DNA of 62,708 nucleotides from JBDRHL01 sp043816955 (GCA_043816955.1 JBDRHL010000034.1:1-62708); one strand, 5' to 3'. Positions 6,911-17,017 are shown, numbered from the stretch's first letter. Notes: generated by a model from the sequence alone, not told the origin. A program made the numbers and translations.

Positions 6911-8722
6911 TCACGATCGGCTCTTGAGATATATCTGAAGTACCATTATATCTGCCGGCGTTATTCCGCTGATTCTTGATGCCTGACCGAGTGTGTGCGG
7001 TGCAATCCGGGAGAGTTTCTCTTTCGCTTCGGCGCGAAGATGAGGAATACTGCCATAATCAAGGCCCTGGGCAAGTTCCCTGCTTTCAAGGGCCTGAAAA
7101 CTTTCAACCAGTTTTTCCTGCTTTTTTAGATAACCCTGGTATCTGGCTTCAATAATCACAGCATCTATCTCACTTCTTTTCAGGTTCATAGCCCTGACCT
7201 GCCGCTCGTCGCGGATTTGCTCTGCCAAGGTACTTTGCGGTCTGCTGAGAAGTTCCCACATTGATTTGCCCTGGAGACGGGTGCTGCACAGAAAGTTTTT
7301 AAGCCTTTCAATGTTCCGCTGTTTTTGCTTAAAAAGTTTCCACCGCCTATCATCCACCAGGCCTATCTGCCGTCCGATCGGGGTAAGTCTCTGATCGGCG
7401 TTGTCAGCCCTGAGCAGCAGCCTGTACTCGGCCCTCGATGTGAACATTCGATAAGGTTCATCCATGCCTTTTGTGAACAGATCGTCAATCAGAACCCCGA
7501 TATACGCCTGATTTCTCCGCAGTATGACAGGCTCTTTTTTCTGAAGCTTTCTCACGGCGTTTATGCCTGCAATAATTCCCTGGGCGGCAGCTTCCTCATA
7601 GCCGCTCGTTCCATTGATCTGGCCGGCCAGAAACAACCCGGCGATTTTTCTAGTTTCCAGGTCCTGCTTCAGTTGAAGCGGCGAGGCATAATCATATTCG
7701 ATCGCGTAGGCATAGTGAACGATCCGGGCATTTTCCGTGCCGGGTATGAGCCTGACCATTTGATGCTGGATATCCTTCGGATAGGAAGTGCTTATGCCGT
7801 TGCAATAGATTGTTGTTATCTCCCGGTCTTCAGGTTCGAGAAATATCTGGTGCCTGTCCTTGTCAGCAAACCTGATGATCTTGTTTTCAATGCTCGGGCA
7901 GTATCGGGGACCGACTGATTTGATCTGGCCGGTGTACAAAGGCGCGCAGCCGAGGTTCGACAGCAGCAGTTCGTGAACCTGCCGGTTGGTATAGGTAATC
8001 CAGCAGGGAATTTGTTCGCGATCGATTCTTTCAGTCAGAAATGAAAAAGGAACTGGATCTTCATCGCCCCGCTGGACCTGAAGTTTTTGGTAATCGATCG
8101 TTTTTGCGTCCAGCCTGGGAGGCGTTCCGGTTTTCAGTCTGCCCAGTTCTATCCCGATTCGCATCAGACTTTCCGAAAGAGCCGTACTCGCGGGTTCTCC
8201 GATTCGCCCGCCTGCTGACATCTCCGGCCCGATGTGCATAAGGCCCCGGAGGAACGTCCCTGTGGTAATGACTGCGACAGGTGTTTGATAGACCGAGCCG
8301 TCTGCGCATCTTACCCCGCAAACACGATTCTCCTGCGTCAGTATCTCTTCTGCTATCGCTTCAATGATAGTCAGGCCGGGGGTTTGTTCCAGAAGTGTCC
8401 GGATAAAGTCTTTGTATTGGTATTTATCGTTCTGGGATCTTGGTGCCTGGACTGCAGGACCTTTTGAGCGGTTCAGCAGCCTGAACTGTATCCCCGTAGC
8501 ATCAGCGGCAAGAGCCATAAGCCCGCCCAGAGCGTCAACTTCACGCGCTAATTGCCCTTTTGCCAGCCCTCCGATCGCGGGGTTACAGCTCATCGCAGCG
8601 ATAGTATCTCTGCTTATGGTAATCAAGGCTGTTTCAGCGCCCATTCTCGCAGCGGCATGGGCTGCTTCTGCGCCCGCATGGCCTGCGCCTATCACTATAC
8701 AATCATAATATTTCCTGCTCAT
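6911..8722 (-). CDS. mnmG: tRNA uridine-5-carboxymethylaminomethyl modification enzyme MnmG
   Basis: FAD-dependent subunit of the MnmEG complex, which installs the cmnm5 group on wobble U34 of certain tRNAs. From the ATG at 8722 the protein starts MSRKYYDCIVIGAGHAGAEA, the N-terminal Rossmann FAD motif. The family signatures CNPAIGGLAKGQLAREVDAL and DGSVYQTPVAVITTGTFLRG follow, and the C-terminal helical domain that contacts MnmE is present; about 603 residues, as usual. A GTG at 8746 in frame is possible, 7 bases after the acpS stop, but the ATG matches family starts and has GGAG close upstream. It is the last protein gene of the minus-strand run from tkt and is followed by tRNA-Pro. No mnmE is in the window. 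Confidence 0.97.
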   Translation of the reverse strand: MSRKYYDCIVIGAGHAGAEAAHAAARMGAETALITISRDTIAAMSCNPAIGGLAKGQLAREVDALGGLMALAADATGIQFRLLNRSKGPAVQAPRSQNDKYQYKDFIRTLLEQTPGLTIIEAIAEEILTQENRVCGVRCADGSVYQTPVAVITTGTFLRGLMHIGPEMSAGGRIGEPASTALSESLMRIGIELGRLKTGTPPRLDAKTIDYQKLQVQRGDEDPVPFSFLTERIDREQIPCWITYTNRQVHELLLSNLGCAPLYTGQIKSVGPRYCPSIENKIIRFADKDRHQIFLEPEDREITTIYCNGISTSYPKDIQHQMVRLIPGTENARIVHYAYAIEYDYASPLQLKQDLETRKIAGLFLAGQINGTSGYEEAAAQGIIAGINAVRKLQKKEPVILRRNQAYIGVLIDDLFTKGMDEPYRMFTSRAEYRLLLRADNADQRLTPIGRQIGLVDDRRWKLFKQKQRNIERLKNFLCSTRLQGKSMWELLSRPQSTLAEQIRDERQVRAMNLKRSEIDAVIIEARYQGYLKKQEKLVESFQALESRELAQGLDYGSIPHLRAEAKEKLSRIAPHTLGQASRISGITPADIMVLQIYLKSRS

Positions 8723-8752
8723 GATCTCCAGCTTGAATACTATCACAGCCCG

Positions 8753-9163
8753 CTAAGACTTCTGGACAAGCGCAACGGCAGAAGCGATAACAAAGTTGGA
8801 AGTGTGTGTAATGCTGATGCTGATTTGTCTTATGCCGAGCAAATCGGCAATTTTCCGAACCTCTCCGTCAAGCGCGACAATCGGCTGGCCGAGCAGGTTA
8901 TTGGTTACCTCGATATCGGTCCAGGCAATTTTACCTCGCCATCCGGTTCCCATGAGTTTGAGAACCGCTTCTTTCGCGGCAAAACGCCCCGCAAGCTTTT
9001 CGATGCGGTTCTTGTTTCTCCGGGCGTCAGCCTGCTCTTTTTCTGTAAACACCCTGTCGAGAAATCTGCTGCCGTGCCGTTCGATCATTTCAGCGATTCT
9101 GGGGCAGTCGACAAGGTCTATCCCGTGGGATATTTGTATCTGTTCAGAGTTCTTTATTTGCAC
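8753..9163 (-). CDS. acpS: holo-[acyl-carrier-protein] synthase
   Basis: Transfers 4'-phosphopantetheine from CoA to acyl carrier protein. Family motifs are all present: HGIDLVDCPRIAEM with the metal-binding Asp, RFLDRVFTEKE, KLAGRFAAKEAVLKLMGTG with the catalytic Glu/Lys, and SISITHTSNFVIA near the end. The open frame extends to an ATG at 9217, which would give a 35-residue N-terminal extension lying almost entirely inside the upstream gene. A GTG at 9163 gives a more normal length and a 20-base overlap with that gene, so it is preferred, with uncertainty. It lies between a parvulin lipoprotein and mnmG in one operon. Confidence 0.92.
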   Translation of the reverse strand: MQIKNSEQIQISHGIDLVDCPRIAEMIERHGSRFLDRVFTEKEQADARRNKNRIEKLAGRFAAKEAVLKLMGTGWRGKIAWTDIEVTNNLLGQPIVALDGEVRKIADLLGIRQISISITHTSNFVIASAVALVQKS

Positions 9164-10298
9164 TTGTGTAGATCCGAGAAATGCAGGTATTGACAAATTC
9201 ATCGATGTTTTCAGCATCCGCTTCTGCCATGATGTCAGCCATGAGCTTATCGGCTTCTTCGATACGCCGGTCCATAATCAACTGCTCCTGAACCTCGTGC
9301 TGAACCTGTTCAAAGGCTTTCACTGCAGAAAGCTGTTTCTGTTCGAGTTTTATTATAAAAATATGGTCGCGTGTTTCTATCACCGGTGAAATCTCACCGC
9401 CTCTCATGTTATCCGCCGCCTGTTCGAGCCTGTCGTATGGCTCTGCCAGAGAGCCGGGACGCACTGGCTTCCATAAGCCCCCAAAAGCTGCACGGTGGCC
9501 GTGGGAGTATTTTGTCGCCAGTTCCCCGAAATCTTCCCCCGCATTGATTCTCTGGAGAAGTTCCGTGGCAAGTTTTCTGGCCTCGGCTTTTTTCTCAAGC
9601 ACCTGCAAATCTGTCGCATCCGCCCCTGCAAGACGTCCCGGCTGGATGTCTATCAGGCGAAATACCAAACAGGGATCTATAGCGAAGACTTCATTCTTTA
9701 TCTGGTTGTAGTAGTCCACCAGTTGGTCGTGCGTGATCGGTTTTGGTTTTCCCATTTTTTCGGAGATATACGACTGTGTAACGATGAGTTTTTCCTGGTA
9801 TTCCGCAAAATCGGCCCATGTCATGTGTTTTTCTGCCAGATCGAGATCAGCCTTTGCGTAATCGCCATTGAAGGTAGCGACATATTTATTGATTTCCTCC
9901 GCGACGAGTTTCTTGAGTATCTCATCGACGTCGGGGTTTTTCCGGATGAGTTCATTTTTGGCGCGCTTGTAAATAATCGCATCGGCGATTTTGCGTTTTA
10001 TAAAATTATCAACAGCAGGCCCAGCCTGTTTTTGAAACTGCTGCAGATCGGTTTTTCGCGCCAGTTCAATGATCGCCTCGGGGGTCTGTTTTATCACTTC
10101 ATTGACGGTTACGGTTTGCCCCCGAATGGTAACTGCAAATCCGCCGGACATCTCCGGAAGATCGCTGTTATTTACAGGGGACATTTCTTCAATTTTTTGT
10201 ATTCGCCCCTCTCGCTGGAGGTCCTCTCTTGAAGGCCCACAGCCGCACACCGCTATAAGCACAGCAAAAGCTATGATCTCAACTTTTTTCCCTGTCAT
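9144..10298 (-). CDS. parvulin-type peptidyl-prolyl isomerase lipoprotein
   Basis: Encodes 384 residues. The signal sequence ends in the lipobox AVCGC (Cys near 20), so the protein is expected to be lipid-anchored on the periplasmic side. Residues ~45-190 form a SurA/PrsA-like N-terminal chaperone region. A PpiC-type rotamase domain follows (~225-330: AGEDFGELATKYSHG, GGLWKPVRPGSL and GEISPVIETRDHIFIIKL). It should assist folding of exported or outer-membrane proteins. A good GAGGAG site precedes the ATG. It sits between mfd and acpS on the same strand; SurA-like proteins often neighbour mfd in bacteria, which supports the assignment. Confidence 0.9.
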   Translation of the reverse strand: MTGKKVEIIAFAVLIAVCGCGPSREDLQREGRIQKIEEMSPVNNSDLPEMSGGFAVTIRGQTVTVNEVIKQTPEAIIELARKTDLQQFQKQAGPAVDNFIKRKIADAIIYKRAKNELIRKNPDVDEILKKLVAEEINKYVATFNGDYAKADLDLAEKHMTWADFAEYQEKLIVTQSYISEKMGKPKPITHDQLVDYYNQIKNEVFAIDPCLVFRLIDIQPGRLAGADATDLQVLEKKAEARKLATELLQRINAGEDFGELATKYSHGHRAAFGGLWKPVRPGSLAEPYDRLEQAADNMRGGEISPVIETRDHIFIIKLEQKQLSAVKAFEQVQHEVQEQLIMDRRIEEADKLMADIMAEADAENIDEFVNTCISRIYTSANKEL

Positions 10299-10352
10299 GT
10301 ACTGCTCCTCAAATTGTTCCGGTTTTACCGGCCCCCCATTATAATGATTTTT

Positions 10353-13300
10353 TCAGGTTGTGCGAAGCATTTTTCTCAGAACAGATAGAAGCGTTCGTGC
10401 AGACAGATACTTCCTGTCAAGACGCAAATATATGCTGTCCGGATCAGGGGCGGAAGTTCTTCCCGGGGCTTTATCAAATATGTGTCCGGCCATCCTGCCG
10501 TTTTCGAACTTAAAGATAAGATCACTGCCCGACAGAACAATGCTTTTTATGTTATGCTTAGCTGCCAGTATTCTGATCTCGGCCCATTGAACAAGCAGGT
10601 CAACCTGCTCATTAACAGGTCCGAAAAGATCTCTGAGATCACTGCAGAGCTGCTTAAGATCTTCACTATTTGCAGCAGTGGCAATTTTTCGATAGATGTC
10701 CAGCCTTTGCCTCTCAGAGGCGATATACTCTTTGGGGATATATGTGCTAAAACCGAGATCAATTGTCGCAGCAGGCAAAACATCGATAGGCTCATTCCTG
10801 AGATGTTTCACAGCATTGGCCAGAAGTCTGCAGTACATTTCATAGCCGACCTGGTGTATATGACCCGACTGTTCGGGACCGAGAATATTTCCTGCTCCCC
10901 TGATCTCCAGGTCTCTAAGTGCGATCTTGAATCCCGCGCCAAGCTGCGAATATTCCTCGATCGCTTTCAATCTTTTTGCAGAGGTCGGCGTAACAGGCCT
11001 TTTTTCAGGCAGCAGCATATACGCATAGGCTTTGTGCTTGTATCTACCCACGCGCCCTCTGAGCTGATGCAGTTCCGAAAGCCCGAAACGGTCCGCATTG
11101 GCAATCAATATTGTATTAGCATTTGGTATATCAAGGCCGGATTCTATAATTGTTGTGCAGACCAGAACATCGATTTCCCCGAGAACAAAATCAACCATCG
11201 TGTTTTCAAGCTCATGTTTATGCATCTGGCCGTGCGCTATGGCAATTCTCGCATCGGGAACTATTGCCTTGATCACATCGGCTGCCTTGTTTATTGTCCG
11301 GACTCGATTATGAAGGAAAAATACCTGGCCCTTCCGGTTTATCTCGCGTAATATCGCGCTTCCAATCAGGCCTTTGTCATAGCGGGTTATTACCGTTTCG
11401 ATGCTTCTCCTGTCAAGAGGCGCAGTGGCAAGGGCGCTGATGTCGCGAATACCAAGCATGGAAAGATGAAGTGTCCGCGGTATAGGTGTTGCAGTCATCG
11501 TCAGAACATCCATGTTCACACGGAATCTTTTGAGCGATTCTTTGTGTTCGACGCCGAACCTCTGCTCTTCGTCGATTATCAGCAGCCCCAGGTCTCTGAA
11601 TCCTACATCACTGCTTAAAAGGCGATGAGTCCCGATGAGTATATCAACCTTACCCTCCCTTGCCCGCTTGAGTATCTCACAGGCCTGTTTTGATGTCTTG
11701 AATCGGTTCAGGGTTTCAACGACTATCGGGAAGTCCGTGAAGCGTTCGCTGAATGTTCGTGCGTGCTGCACACACAAAACGGTGGTGGGAACGAGAACAG
11801 CAACCTGTTTGCCGGATTCAACTGCCTTAAAGGCAGCTCGCATCGCCAGCTCGGTTTTCCCATAACCCACATCGCCGCAGAGTAGCCTGTCCATTGGAAT
11901 AGGTTTTTGCATGTCGATCTTGATCTGTTCAGCTACCGTAATCTGGTCGGCAGTTTCCTGATACGGGAAAGATTCCTCAAATTCCCTTTGCCAGGTTGAA
12001 TCGGGATTGAATTCTATACCGCCGAGACTGCGGCGTTTTGCCTGTGTTTCCAGAAGCTCACTTGCCAGGTCCTTCACGGCAAGGGCGACTTTTGCTTTCT
12101 GGCCGGCCCATTTTTTTGTCCCGAGCTTGCTCAGCTTCGGCCGGGTGGGCATACTTCCGACATATTTCTGAACCAGTGCGATATTCTGCACGGGAACATG
12201 CAGGATTTCATTGTCGGCGTACCGGATAGTAAGATATTCAGCGGGTACATCATTTCGGGTTATGATTTTGATTCCCATGAATTTTCCGATGCCGTGAGAG
12301 ACATGCACTACCAGATCGCCTTTCTGCAGATCGAGAAAACTTTCAACAGCGCAGGAGGTAGGTGCCGTTCTGATACGCCGCCTCACAATGGATTGCCCGA
12401 AAATTTCGTGATGGCTGATAATCGTGCAGTCCAGAGAATCTATGTGGAAACCGGCATGAATGAAACCGACAATAAGCCTGAAATTATGAGGGATTTGTTT
12501 TCGTGATTCTTTAATAATTTCGGTTATTCGCTGTACTTCAGCAGCATTTTCACAATACAGCATGACCTCGCTTCCTTCCCCTGCCTTGTCAACAAGCTGC
12601 TCTATTGCTGCCTTGCTGCCCGCCCAGATCGGACCTGTTCTGTGCTCGATGTGCTGGACGCTTTTGATGTTGACCCGGAAAAATCGGGATCTGTCCGACC
12701 GTGCAAACCGGCAGACATTCAGTTGTATGAACTTTTGGATCGCCCGGTGTATGTCAGACCAGCTGTAGTAAGCGCCGCTGTTTTCTACCCGCCCCAAAAA
12801 AAGCTGCGCGGTTTCCTGTATTTCAAGTGGCTCATCCAGAATTATTATGGTCTCGCAAGGAAGCGTGTTTATGAAAAGCTCGCTATCTGCTTCCTTCGCA
12901 GGCACAACAGGCGGTATGATATTAACGTACTTTAATTGTTCCTTCGATCGCTGTGTATCGAGATTTATCGTTCTTATGCTCTCGATATTGTCTGCGAAGA
13001 ATTCAATCCTGAAAGCCTCAGCCTGGCAATATTCGTACTCCTGCTTACCAGCACAGTCTTTTTCAGCTACAGGGGCAAAAATATCGATGATTCCTCCTCG
13101 CTGAGCGAACTGGCCCAGCAGCTCGACCTGATCGAGCCTCTCGAACCTGTTGTCAATGAGCCACGCGGCAACCTGTTCAGGGGAAATTTCCTCACCGGCC
13201 TTAAGTGAAAGTGAGCCGGCAGTAACTACTCCGGGGCCGGGGACCGGCTGACAAAGCGCTATGACCGAGGATGATATGACCGGCGTTTGACGGAGTCTGG

Positions 13301-13628
13301 CAGCTTCCGCGGTCTTTACGGTGATTCTTAATCTTTCAGCGGCTATTTCATCGGTCGCATCGAGAAATCGCGTATGCTCCTCATGTGCAGGGAGCGTCTC
13401 GACACCTCTGCCGGCAAAAACCTGAAGATCGTCAGCCGCATTGTCAGCATCATCCATGTGCGCACGGATATACAAAATGGGGCGTTTGAGCGTGCTGGCG
13501 ATATGTGAAGCCAGCAAAGGCGCAAAAGACCCCCATGTTCCCTCGACATCTACGGGCCCCTCTTCAGGCTTTGCCGTTTGAAGCCGGGAAATTATCGCTG
13601 CAACCGTCTTGTCCTTGCCAAGGTCCAT
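10353..13628 (-). CDS. mfd: transcription-repair coupling factor Mfd
   Basis: Encodes 1091 residues. Mfd displaces stalled RNA polymerase at lesions and recruits UvrA. The N-terminal UvrB-like region is followed by the RNA-polymerase-interacting CarD-like domain (LQKGDLVVHVSHGIGKFMGI), then the RecG-like translocase: Walker A GDVGYGKTELAM, DEEQ box IIDEEQRFGVEHKE, motif III TMTATPIPRTLHLSMLG, motif VI QLRGRVGRYKHKAYAY. The C-terminal TRCF domain closes the protein. Length is close to the usual 1100-1150. ATG start at 13628, 63 bases after the pfk stop, inside the tkt-to-mnmG minus-strand run. Confidence 0.97.
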   Translation of the reverse strand: MDLGKDKTVAAIISRLQTAKPEEGPVDVEGTWGSFAPLLASHIASTLKRPILYIRAHMDDADNAADDLQVFAGRGVETLPAHEEHTRFLDATDEIAAERLRITVKTAEAARLRQTPVISSSVIALCQPVPGPGVVTAGSLSLKAGEEISPEQVAAWLIDNRFERLDQVELLGQFAQRGGIIDIFAPVAEKDCAGKQEYEYCQAEAFRIEFFADNIESIRTINLDTQRSKEQLKYVNIIPPVVPAKEADSELFINTLPCETIIILDEPLEIQETAQLFLGRVENSGAYYSWSDIHRAIQKFIQLNVCRFARSDRSRFFRVNIKSVQHIEHRTGPIWAGSKAAIEQLVDKAGEGSEVMLYCENAAEVQRITEIIKESRKQIPHNFRLIVGFIHAGFHIDSLDCTIISHHEIFGQSIVRRRIRTAPTSCAVESFLDLQKGDLVVHVSHGIGKFMGIKIITRNDVPAEYLTIRYADNEILHVPVQNIALVQKYVGSMPTRPKLSKLGTKKWAGQKAKVALAVKDLASELLETQAKRRSLGGIEFNPDSTWQREFEESFPYQETADQITVAEQIKIDMQKPIPMDRLLCGDVGYGKTELAMRAAFKAVESGKQVAVLVPTTVLCVQHARTFSERFTDFPIVVETLNRFKTSKQACEILKRAREGKVDILIGTHRLLSSDVGFRDLGLLIIDEEQRFGVEHKESLKRFRVNMDVLTMTATPIPRTLHLSMLGIRDISALATAPLDRRSIETVITRYDKGLIGSAILREINRKGQVFFLHNRVRTINKAADVIKAIVPDARIAIAHGQMHKHELENTMVDFVLGEIDVLVCTTIIESGLDIPNANTILIANADRFGLSELHQLRGRVGRYKHKAYAYMLLPEKRPVTPTSAKRLKAIEEYSQLGAGFKIALRDLEIRGAGNILGPEQSGHIHQVGYEMYCRLLANAVKHLRNEPIDVLPAATIDLGFSTYIPKEYIASERQRLDIYRKIATAANSEDLKQLCSDLRDLFGPVNEQVDLLVQWAEIRILAAKHNIKSIVLSGSDLIFKFENGRMAGHIFDKAPGRTSAPDPDSIYLRLDRKYLSARTLLSVLRKMLRTT

Positions 13629-13691
13629 TGACTATTCATTATTCGCTCTGAAGCAGCGAATAGAAAAAAGTCAGCGGAGGTTCTAAATTTC

Positions 13692-14783
13692 TTAGATACC
13701 CATACTGACCCCGATGCCGTGAGCAGCCTTTATCAGCGGATGATTTCTGGGTACTTTTCTGATTTTTCCGGCAACCTGCCAGAGGGGAACGCTGGAGATT
13801 TTCCCTTCTTTCCAGACAACCAGGTGGTTTTTGACCCCTTTAATCAGAAGCTCCATAGCGCTGTATCCGAACTTGGTGGCCATGGCCCTGTCGAAAGCCG
13901 ATGGTGTTCCGCCTCTCTGAATATGTCCCAGCGTTACAGCCCTGCACTCGAGGCTTGTCCCGGCATAGATGTCCTGGACAAGCTTATTGGCAATTCCCCC
14001 AAGCCTGACAGGATCAGGGCTGCATAGGAGCCTGTTTTTTACAACCATTTTCCCGCCTTTCTCAACAGCTCCCTCGCTGACGACAATAATACTGAATCTT
14101 CTTCCTTTCTGGGATCGCTGAACGACGCAATCGCACACCTTGTCAAGATTGTAAGGAATTTCAGGAATCAATATCACGTCCGCACCGCTGGCCATTCCCG
14201 AATAGAGGGCTATCCAGCCGGCGTATCTTCCCATGACTTCGACAATCATCACACGGTGGTGCGAGCTTGCGGTAGTGTGTAATTTATCCAGCGCGTCGGT
14301 CGCCGTCGTTACCGCCGTGTCGAAGCCAAAGGTAATGCTGGTGCCCCAGAGGTCATTGTCGATGGTTTTGGGCACACCCATAACGGTAATCCCCCTTTTT
14401 GCGAATTCCGCCGCTGAAGCCATCGTGCCGTCGCCGCCGATGGCGATGAGTGCATCAATTTCATGTCGATTGAGGTTATTTATGCAGTTATTTGAAACAT
14501 CCTTGAAGATCACTCTGGAGCCGTTTTTAACAGCGAACCTGAACGGATTTGCGATATTGCTGGTGCCCAGAATCGTTCCGCCCTGGGTCAATATGTTGCT
14601 TACATCGTTGTAGCTGAGCATGTGCATCCGATTTTCGATCAGTCCGAGGTAGCCGTCCTCGATGCCCCAGACCTCAAGGTTATACTTATGAATCGCTGTT
14701 TTTGTAACCGCCCGGATTACCGCATTTAGACCCGGACAATCACCTCCACCGGTCATCACAGCAATAGATCGAATTTTTTTCAT
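13692..14783 (-). CDS. pfkA: 6-phosphofructokinase
   Basis: Encodes 363 residues. It phosphorylates fructose 6-phosphate in glycolysis. N-terminal MTGGGDCPGLNAVIRA, the catalytic loop PKTIDND, and MGRYAGWIALYSGMASGAD are diagnostic. Gly119 in GGDGT points to ATP as donor; PPi enzymes have Asp there. Lys139 in PKTIDND is the residue usually found in PPi-dependent and group III enzymes (E. coli has Gly), so this is the mixed signature also seen in plant-type ATP-PFKs. Donor preference is therefore predicted as ATP but not certain. It lies 18 bases after tkt, linking glycolysis and the pentose phosphate pathway in one operon. Confidence 0.95.
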   Translation of the reverse strand: MKKIRSIAVMTGGGDCPGLNAVIRAVTKTAIHKYNLEVWGIEDGYLGLIENRMHMLSYNDVSNILTQGGTILGTSNIANPFRFAVKNGSRVIFKDVSNNCINNLNRHEIDALIAIGGDGTMASAAEFAKRGITVMGVPKTIDNDLWGTSITFGFDTAVTTATDALDKLHTTASSHHRVMIVEVMGRYAGWIALYSGMASGADVILIPEIPYNLDKVCDCVVQRSQKGRRFSIIVVSEGAVEKGGKMVVKNRLLCSPDPVRLGGIANKLVQDIYAGTSLECRAVTLGHIQRGGTPSAFDRAMATKFGYSAMELLIKGVKNHLVVWKEGKISSVPLWQVAGKIRKVPRNHPLIKAAHGIGVSMGI

Positions 14784-14801
14784 TTCAGAAACCCTTTAAC
14801 A

Positions 14802-16823
14802 TCAGGCTATAAGTTTTTGAGCAGCCTTGACGATCGCTTCGGTTGTTATGCCGAATTTTTCAAAGCAGACCTTGCCCGGAGCAGACGCACCGAAACTCGA
14901 CATGCCGATAAATACTCCCTCATCGCCAATCCATTTTTCCCAGCCCATTTTTACACCCGCCTCGACGGCAATTCTGGCCTTGACATCTGGTGGTATCACC
15001 GAATCGCGGTATTTCTTATCCTGTCGTTCGAAAAGCTCCCACGAAGGCATGCTGACAACCTGTGCCTTTGTGCCGTTTGCCGCCAGTTTTACAGCAGCCT
15101 CTATCGCAAGGTGCACCTCTGAGCCGGTCGCAATCAGAACAACATCAGGCCTGGCATGTTTTATAAGGGCGTATGCGCCTTTTTCGAGGTTGGTCGCGCT
15201 TGGAAATTTCTGCTGGTCAAGTACAGGCAGACTCTGTCGGGTCAGGCATATCACCGCAGGCCCATCGGGATGCTCAAGTATGTATTTCCACGCCGAAGCC
15301 GTTTCATTCGCGTCAGCAGGTCTCAGAACCACAAGGCCTGGCAACGCACGCATCGTCGCGAATTGTTCGACCGGCTGATGCGTAGGACCATCTTCGCCCA
15401 GACCGATACTGTCATGAGTATATACAAAAATCGTCGGGTAATTTGACATTGCCGCCAGCCGAAGCGGCGGACGCATGTAATCGACAAATACCAGGAAAGT
15501 CGCACCATAAGGCCTGACAAAACCATTTACGGCAATACCATTCATGATCGCCCCCATCGCATGTTCGCGCACACCGTACCTGATGTATCTGCCCGACCTG
15601 TTGTTTTTCTGAAAGTCTTCTGCGCCTTTGAACCGGGTATTATTGGAAGGGGTCAGGTCCGCTGAACCGCCCAGCACAAGCGGCATGTTCGGCATAACCG
15701 CATCCAGTACCTTGCCGGAGGCCGAGCGGGTGGCGATAGCACTGGCGGGATCAAACTTGGGCAGCAGTTTTTCCAGATCGACAGGAATTTTGCCGTTCGC
15801 CGCGCCCTGCAGTTCTGCAGCCAGGCTGGGACAGGTTTCGCCATAAGCACAAAGCCTGTCAAGATACTTCTTCTCCAATTCACTGCCTTTTTTCACAGCC
15901 TTTCGCATGTGTTCGAGAACCTGATCAGGAACAACGAATGTTTTTTCCGCGTCCCAGCCGAACTTTTTCTTTATCAGCTTTACCTCCTCTTCGCCCAATG
16001 GTGCTCCGTGAGCTTTTTCACTGTCCTGGAAGTTGGGGCTGCCGAAACCTATGTGAGAGCTGAATTTGATAAGGCTTGGTCTTTGCTTTTCTTTTTTTGC
16101 GTTTTCCAGGGCCTTTTCAAACGCGACCATGTCATTGCCGTCGCCCGCTACTGCCTGCACATACCAGCCATAGGCTTCGTATCGTTTGGCGGCATCTTCA
16201 GTAAATGCAAGTGACGTGTGACCGTCTATCGTAATATGGTTATCGTCATAAATAACAATCAGATCATCAAGTCCCAGATGGCCTGCCAGGCTGGACGCTT
16301 CGCAACCTACCCCTTCCTGAAGACACCCGTCTCCCGCGATTGCGTATATGTTGTAGTCAAAAAGCTCAAAACCCTCCCGGTTGTAGCGATTGGCCAGGTA
16401 TTTCTTGGCGATAGCCATCCCCACTGCATTTGCGATTCCCTGGCCCAGCGGCCCGGTTGTAACCTCCACACCCGGCGTTTCCCGGTATTCAGGATGCCCC
16501 GGCGTCCTGCTGCCGTACTGGCGGAAATTTTTTATCTCTTCCAGCGAAAGATCATATCCCATCAGGTGCAGCAGGGCATATAAAAGCGTGCTGCCGTGAC
16601 CTGCCGACAGAACGAATCGGTCTCGATTGGGCCATTTCGGGTTAGCCGGATTATGCCTCAGGTGCCTTGTCCAAAGGGTATACGCCGCCGATGCCATTCC
16701 CATCGGCATTCCCGGATGGCCCGATTTGGCCTTCTGGACCGCATCCAAAGCCAGAAATCTTATTGTTTGCACACAAAGCTCATCAAGTTCGGATAGACCG
16801 GGGTTTTTCACCGTAACTGCCAT
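14802..16823 (-). CDS. tkt: transketolase
   Basis: Encodes 673 residues from the ATG at 16823; a TTG two codons upstream is less likely, because AGGA lies at normal spacing before the ATG. Thiamine-diphosphate enzyme of the non-oxidative pentose phosphate pathway. Typical features are KSGHPGMPMGMA near the N-terminus, the ThDP motif GDGCLQEGV through DDNHITIDG, and the pyrimidine-domain motif RYGVREHAMGAI with GEDGPTHQPVEQ. Full length. First gene of the minus-strand run; its own promoter is seen upstream (16908-16936). Confidence 0.97.
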   Translation of the reverse strand: MAVTVKNPGLSELDELCVQTIRFLALDAVQKAKSGHPGMPMGMASAAYTLWTRHLRHNPANPKWPNRDRFVLSAGHGSTLLYALLHLMGYDLSLEEIKNFRQYGSRTPGHPEYRETPGVEVTTGPLGQGIANAVGMAIAKKYLANRYNREGFELFDYNIYAIAGDGCLQEGVGCEASSLAGHLGLDDLIVIYDDNHITIDGHTSLAFTEDAAKRYEAYGWYVQAVAGDGNDMVAFEKALENAKKEKQRPSLIKFSSHIGFGSPNFQDSEKAHGAPLGEEEVKLIKKKFGWDAEKTFVVPDQVLEHMRKAVKKGSELEKKYLDRLCAYGETCPSLAAELQGAANGKIPVDLEKLLPKFDPASAIATRSASGKVLDAVMPNMPLVLGGSADLTPSNNTRFKGAEDFQKNNRSGRYIRYGVREHAMGAIMNGIAVNGFVRPYGATFLVFVDYMRPPLRLAAMSNYPTIFVYTHDSIGLGEDGPTHQPVEQFATMRALPGLVVLRPADANETASAWKYILEHPDGPAVICLTRQSLPVLDQQKFPSATNLEKGAYALIKHARPDVVLIATGSEVHLAIEAAVKLAANGTKAQVVSMPSWELFERQDKKYRDSVIPPDVKARIAVEAGVKMGWEKWIGDEGVFIGMSSFGASAPGKVCFEKFGITTEAIVKAAQKLIA

Positions 16824-16907
16824 AATCAAATTCCTGCCAAAAAACCTGTAAAATCACAAGTTGCTGTAACACCGCTGTTTCAGCACCGCTGCGCAAACCG
16901 AGCCGAT

Positions 16908-16936
16908 AGAATAACCTCAAAAACCTCTTCTGGCAA
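16908..16936 (-). promoter_or_regulatory. sigma70-type promoter for the tkt operon
   Basis: On the minus strand, TTGCCA (16931-16936), 17 bases, then TATTCT (16908-16913). It would give a leader of about 75 bases before tkt. It is divergent from the promoter at 16990-17017. Confidence 0.5.
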
Positions 16937-16989
16937 GCGCATTTAACATCGTGCTCGGTGCTGGAGCCCGTCTCTGCAAAGGTTTTTTC

Positions 16990-17017
16990 TTGACAAGTAA
17001 CCCTTAAATTGTATAAT
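16990..17017 (+). promoter_or_regulatory. consensus sigma70 promoter
   Basis: TTGACA (16990-16995), a 16-base spacer and TATAAT (17012-17017): both hexamers match consensus exactly. Expected start near 17024. It drives the structured leader/RNA at 17024-17204 and possibly the secreted protein gene at 17276. Confidence 0.75.
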
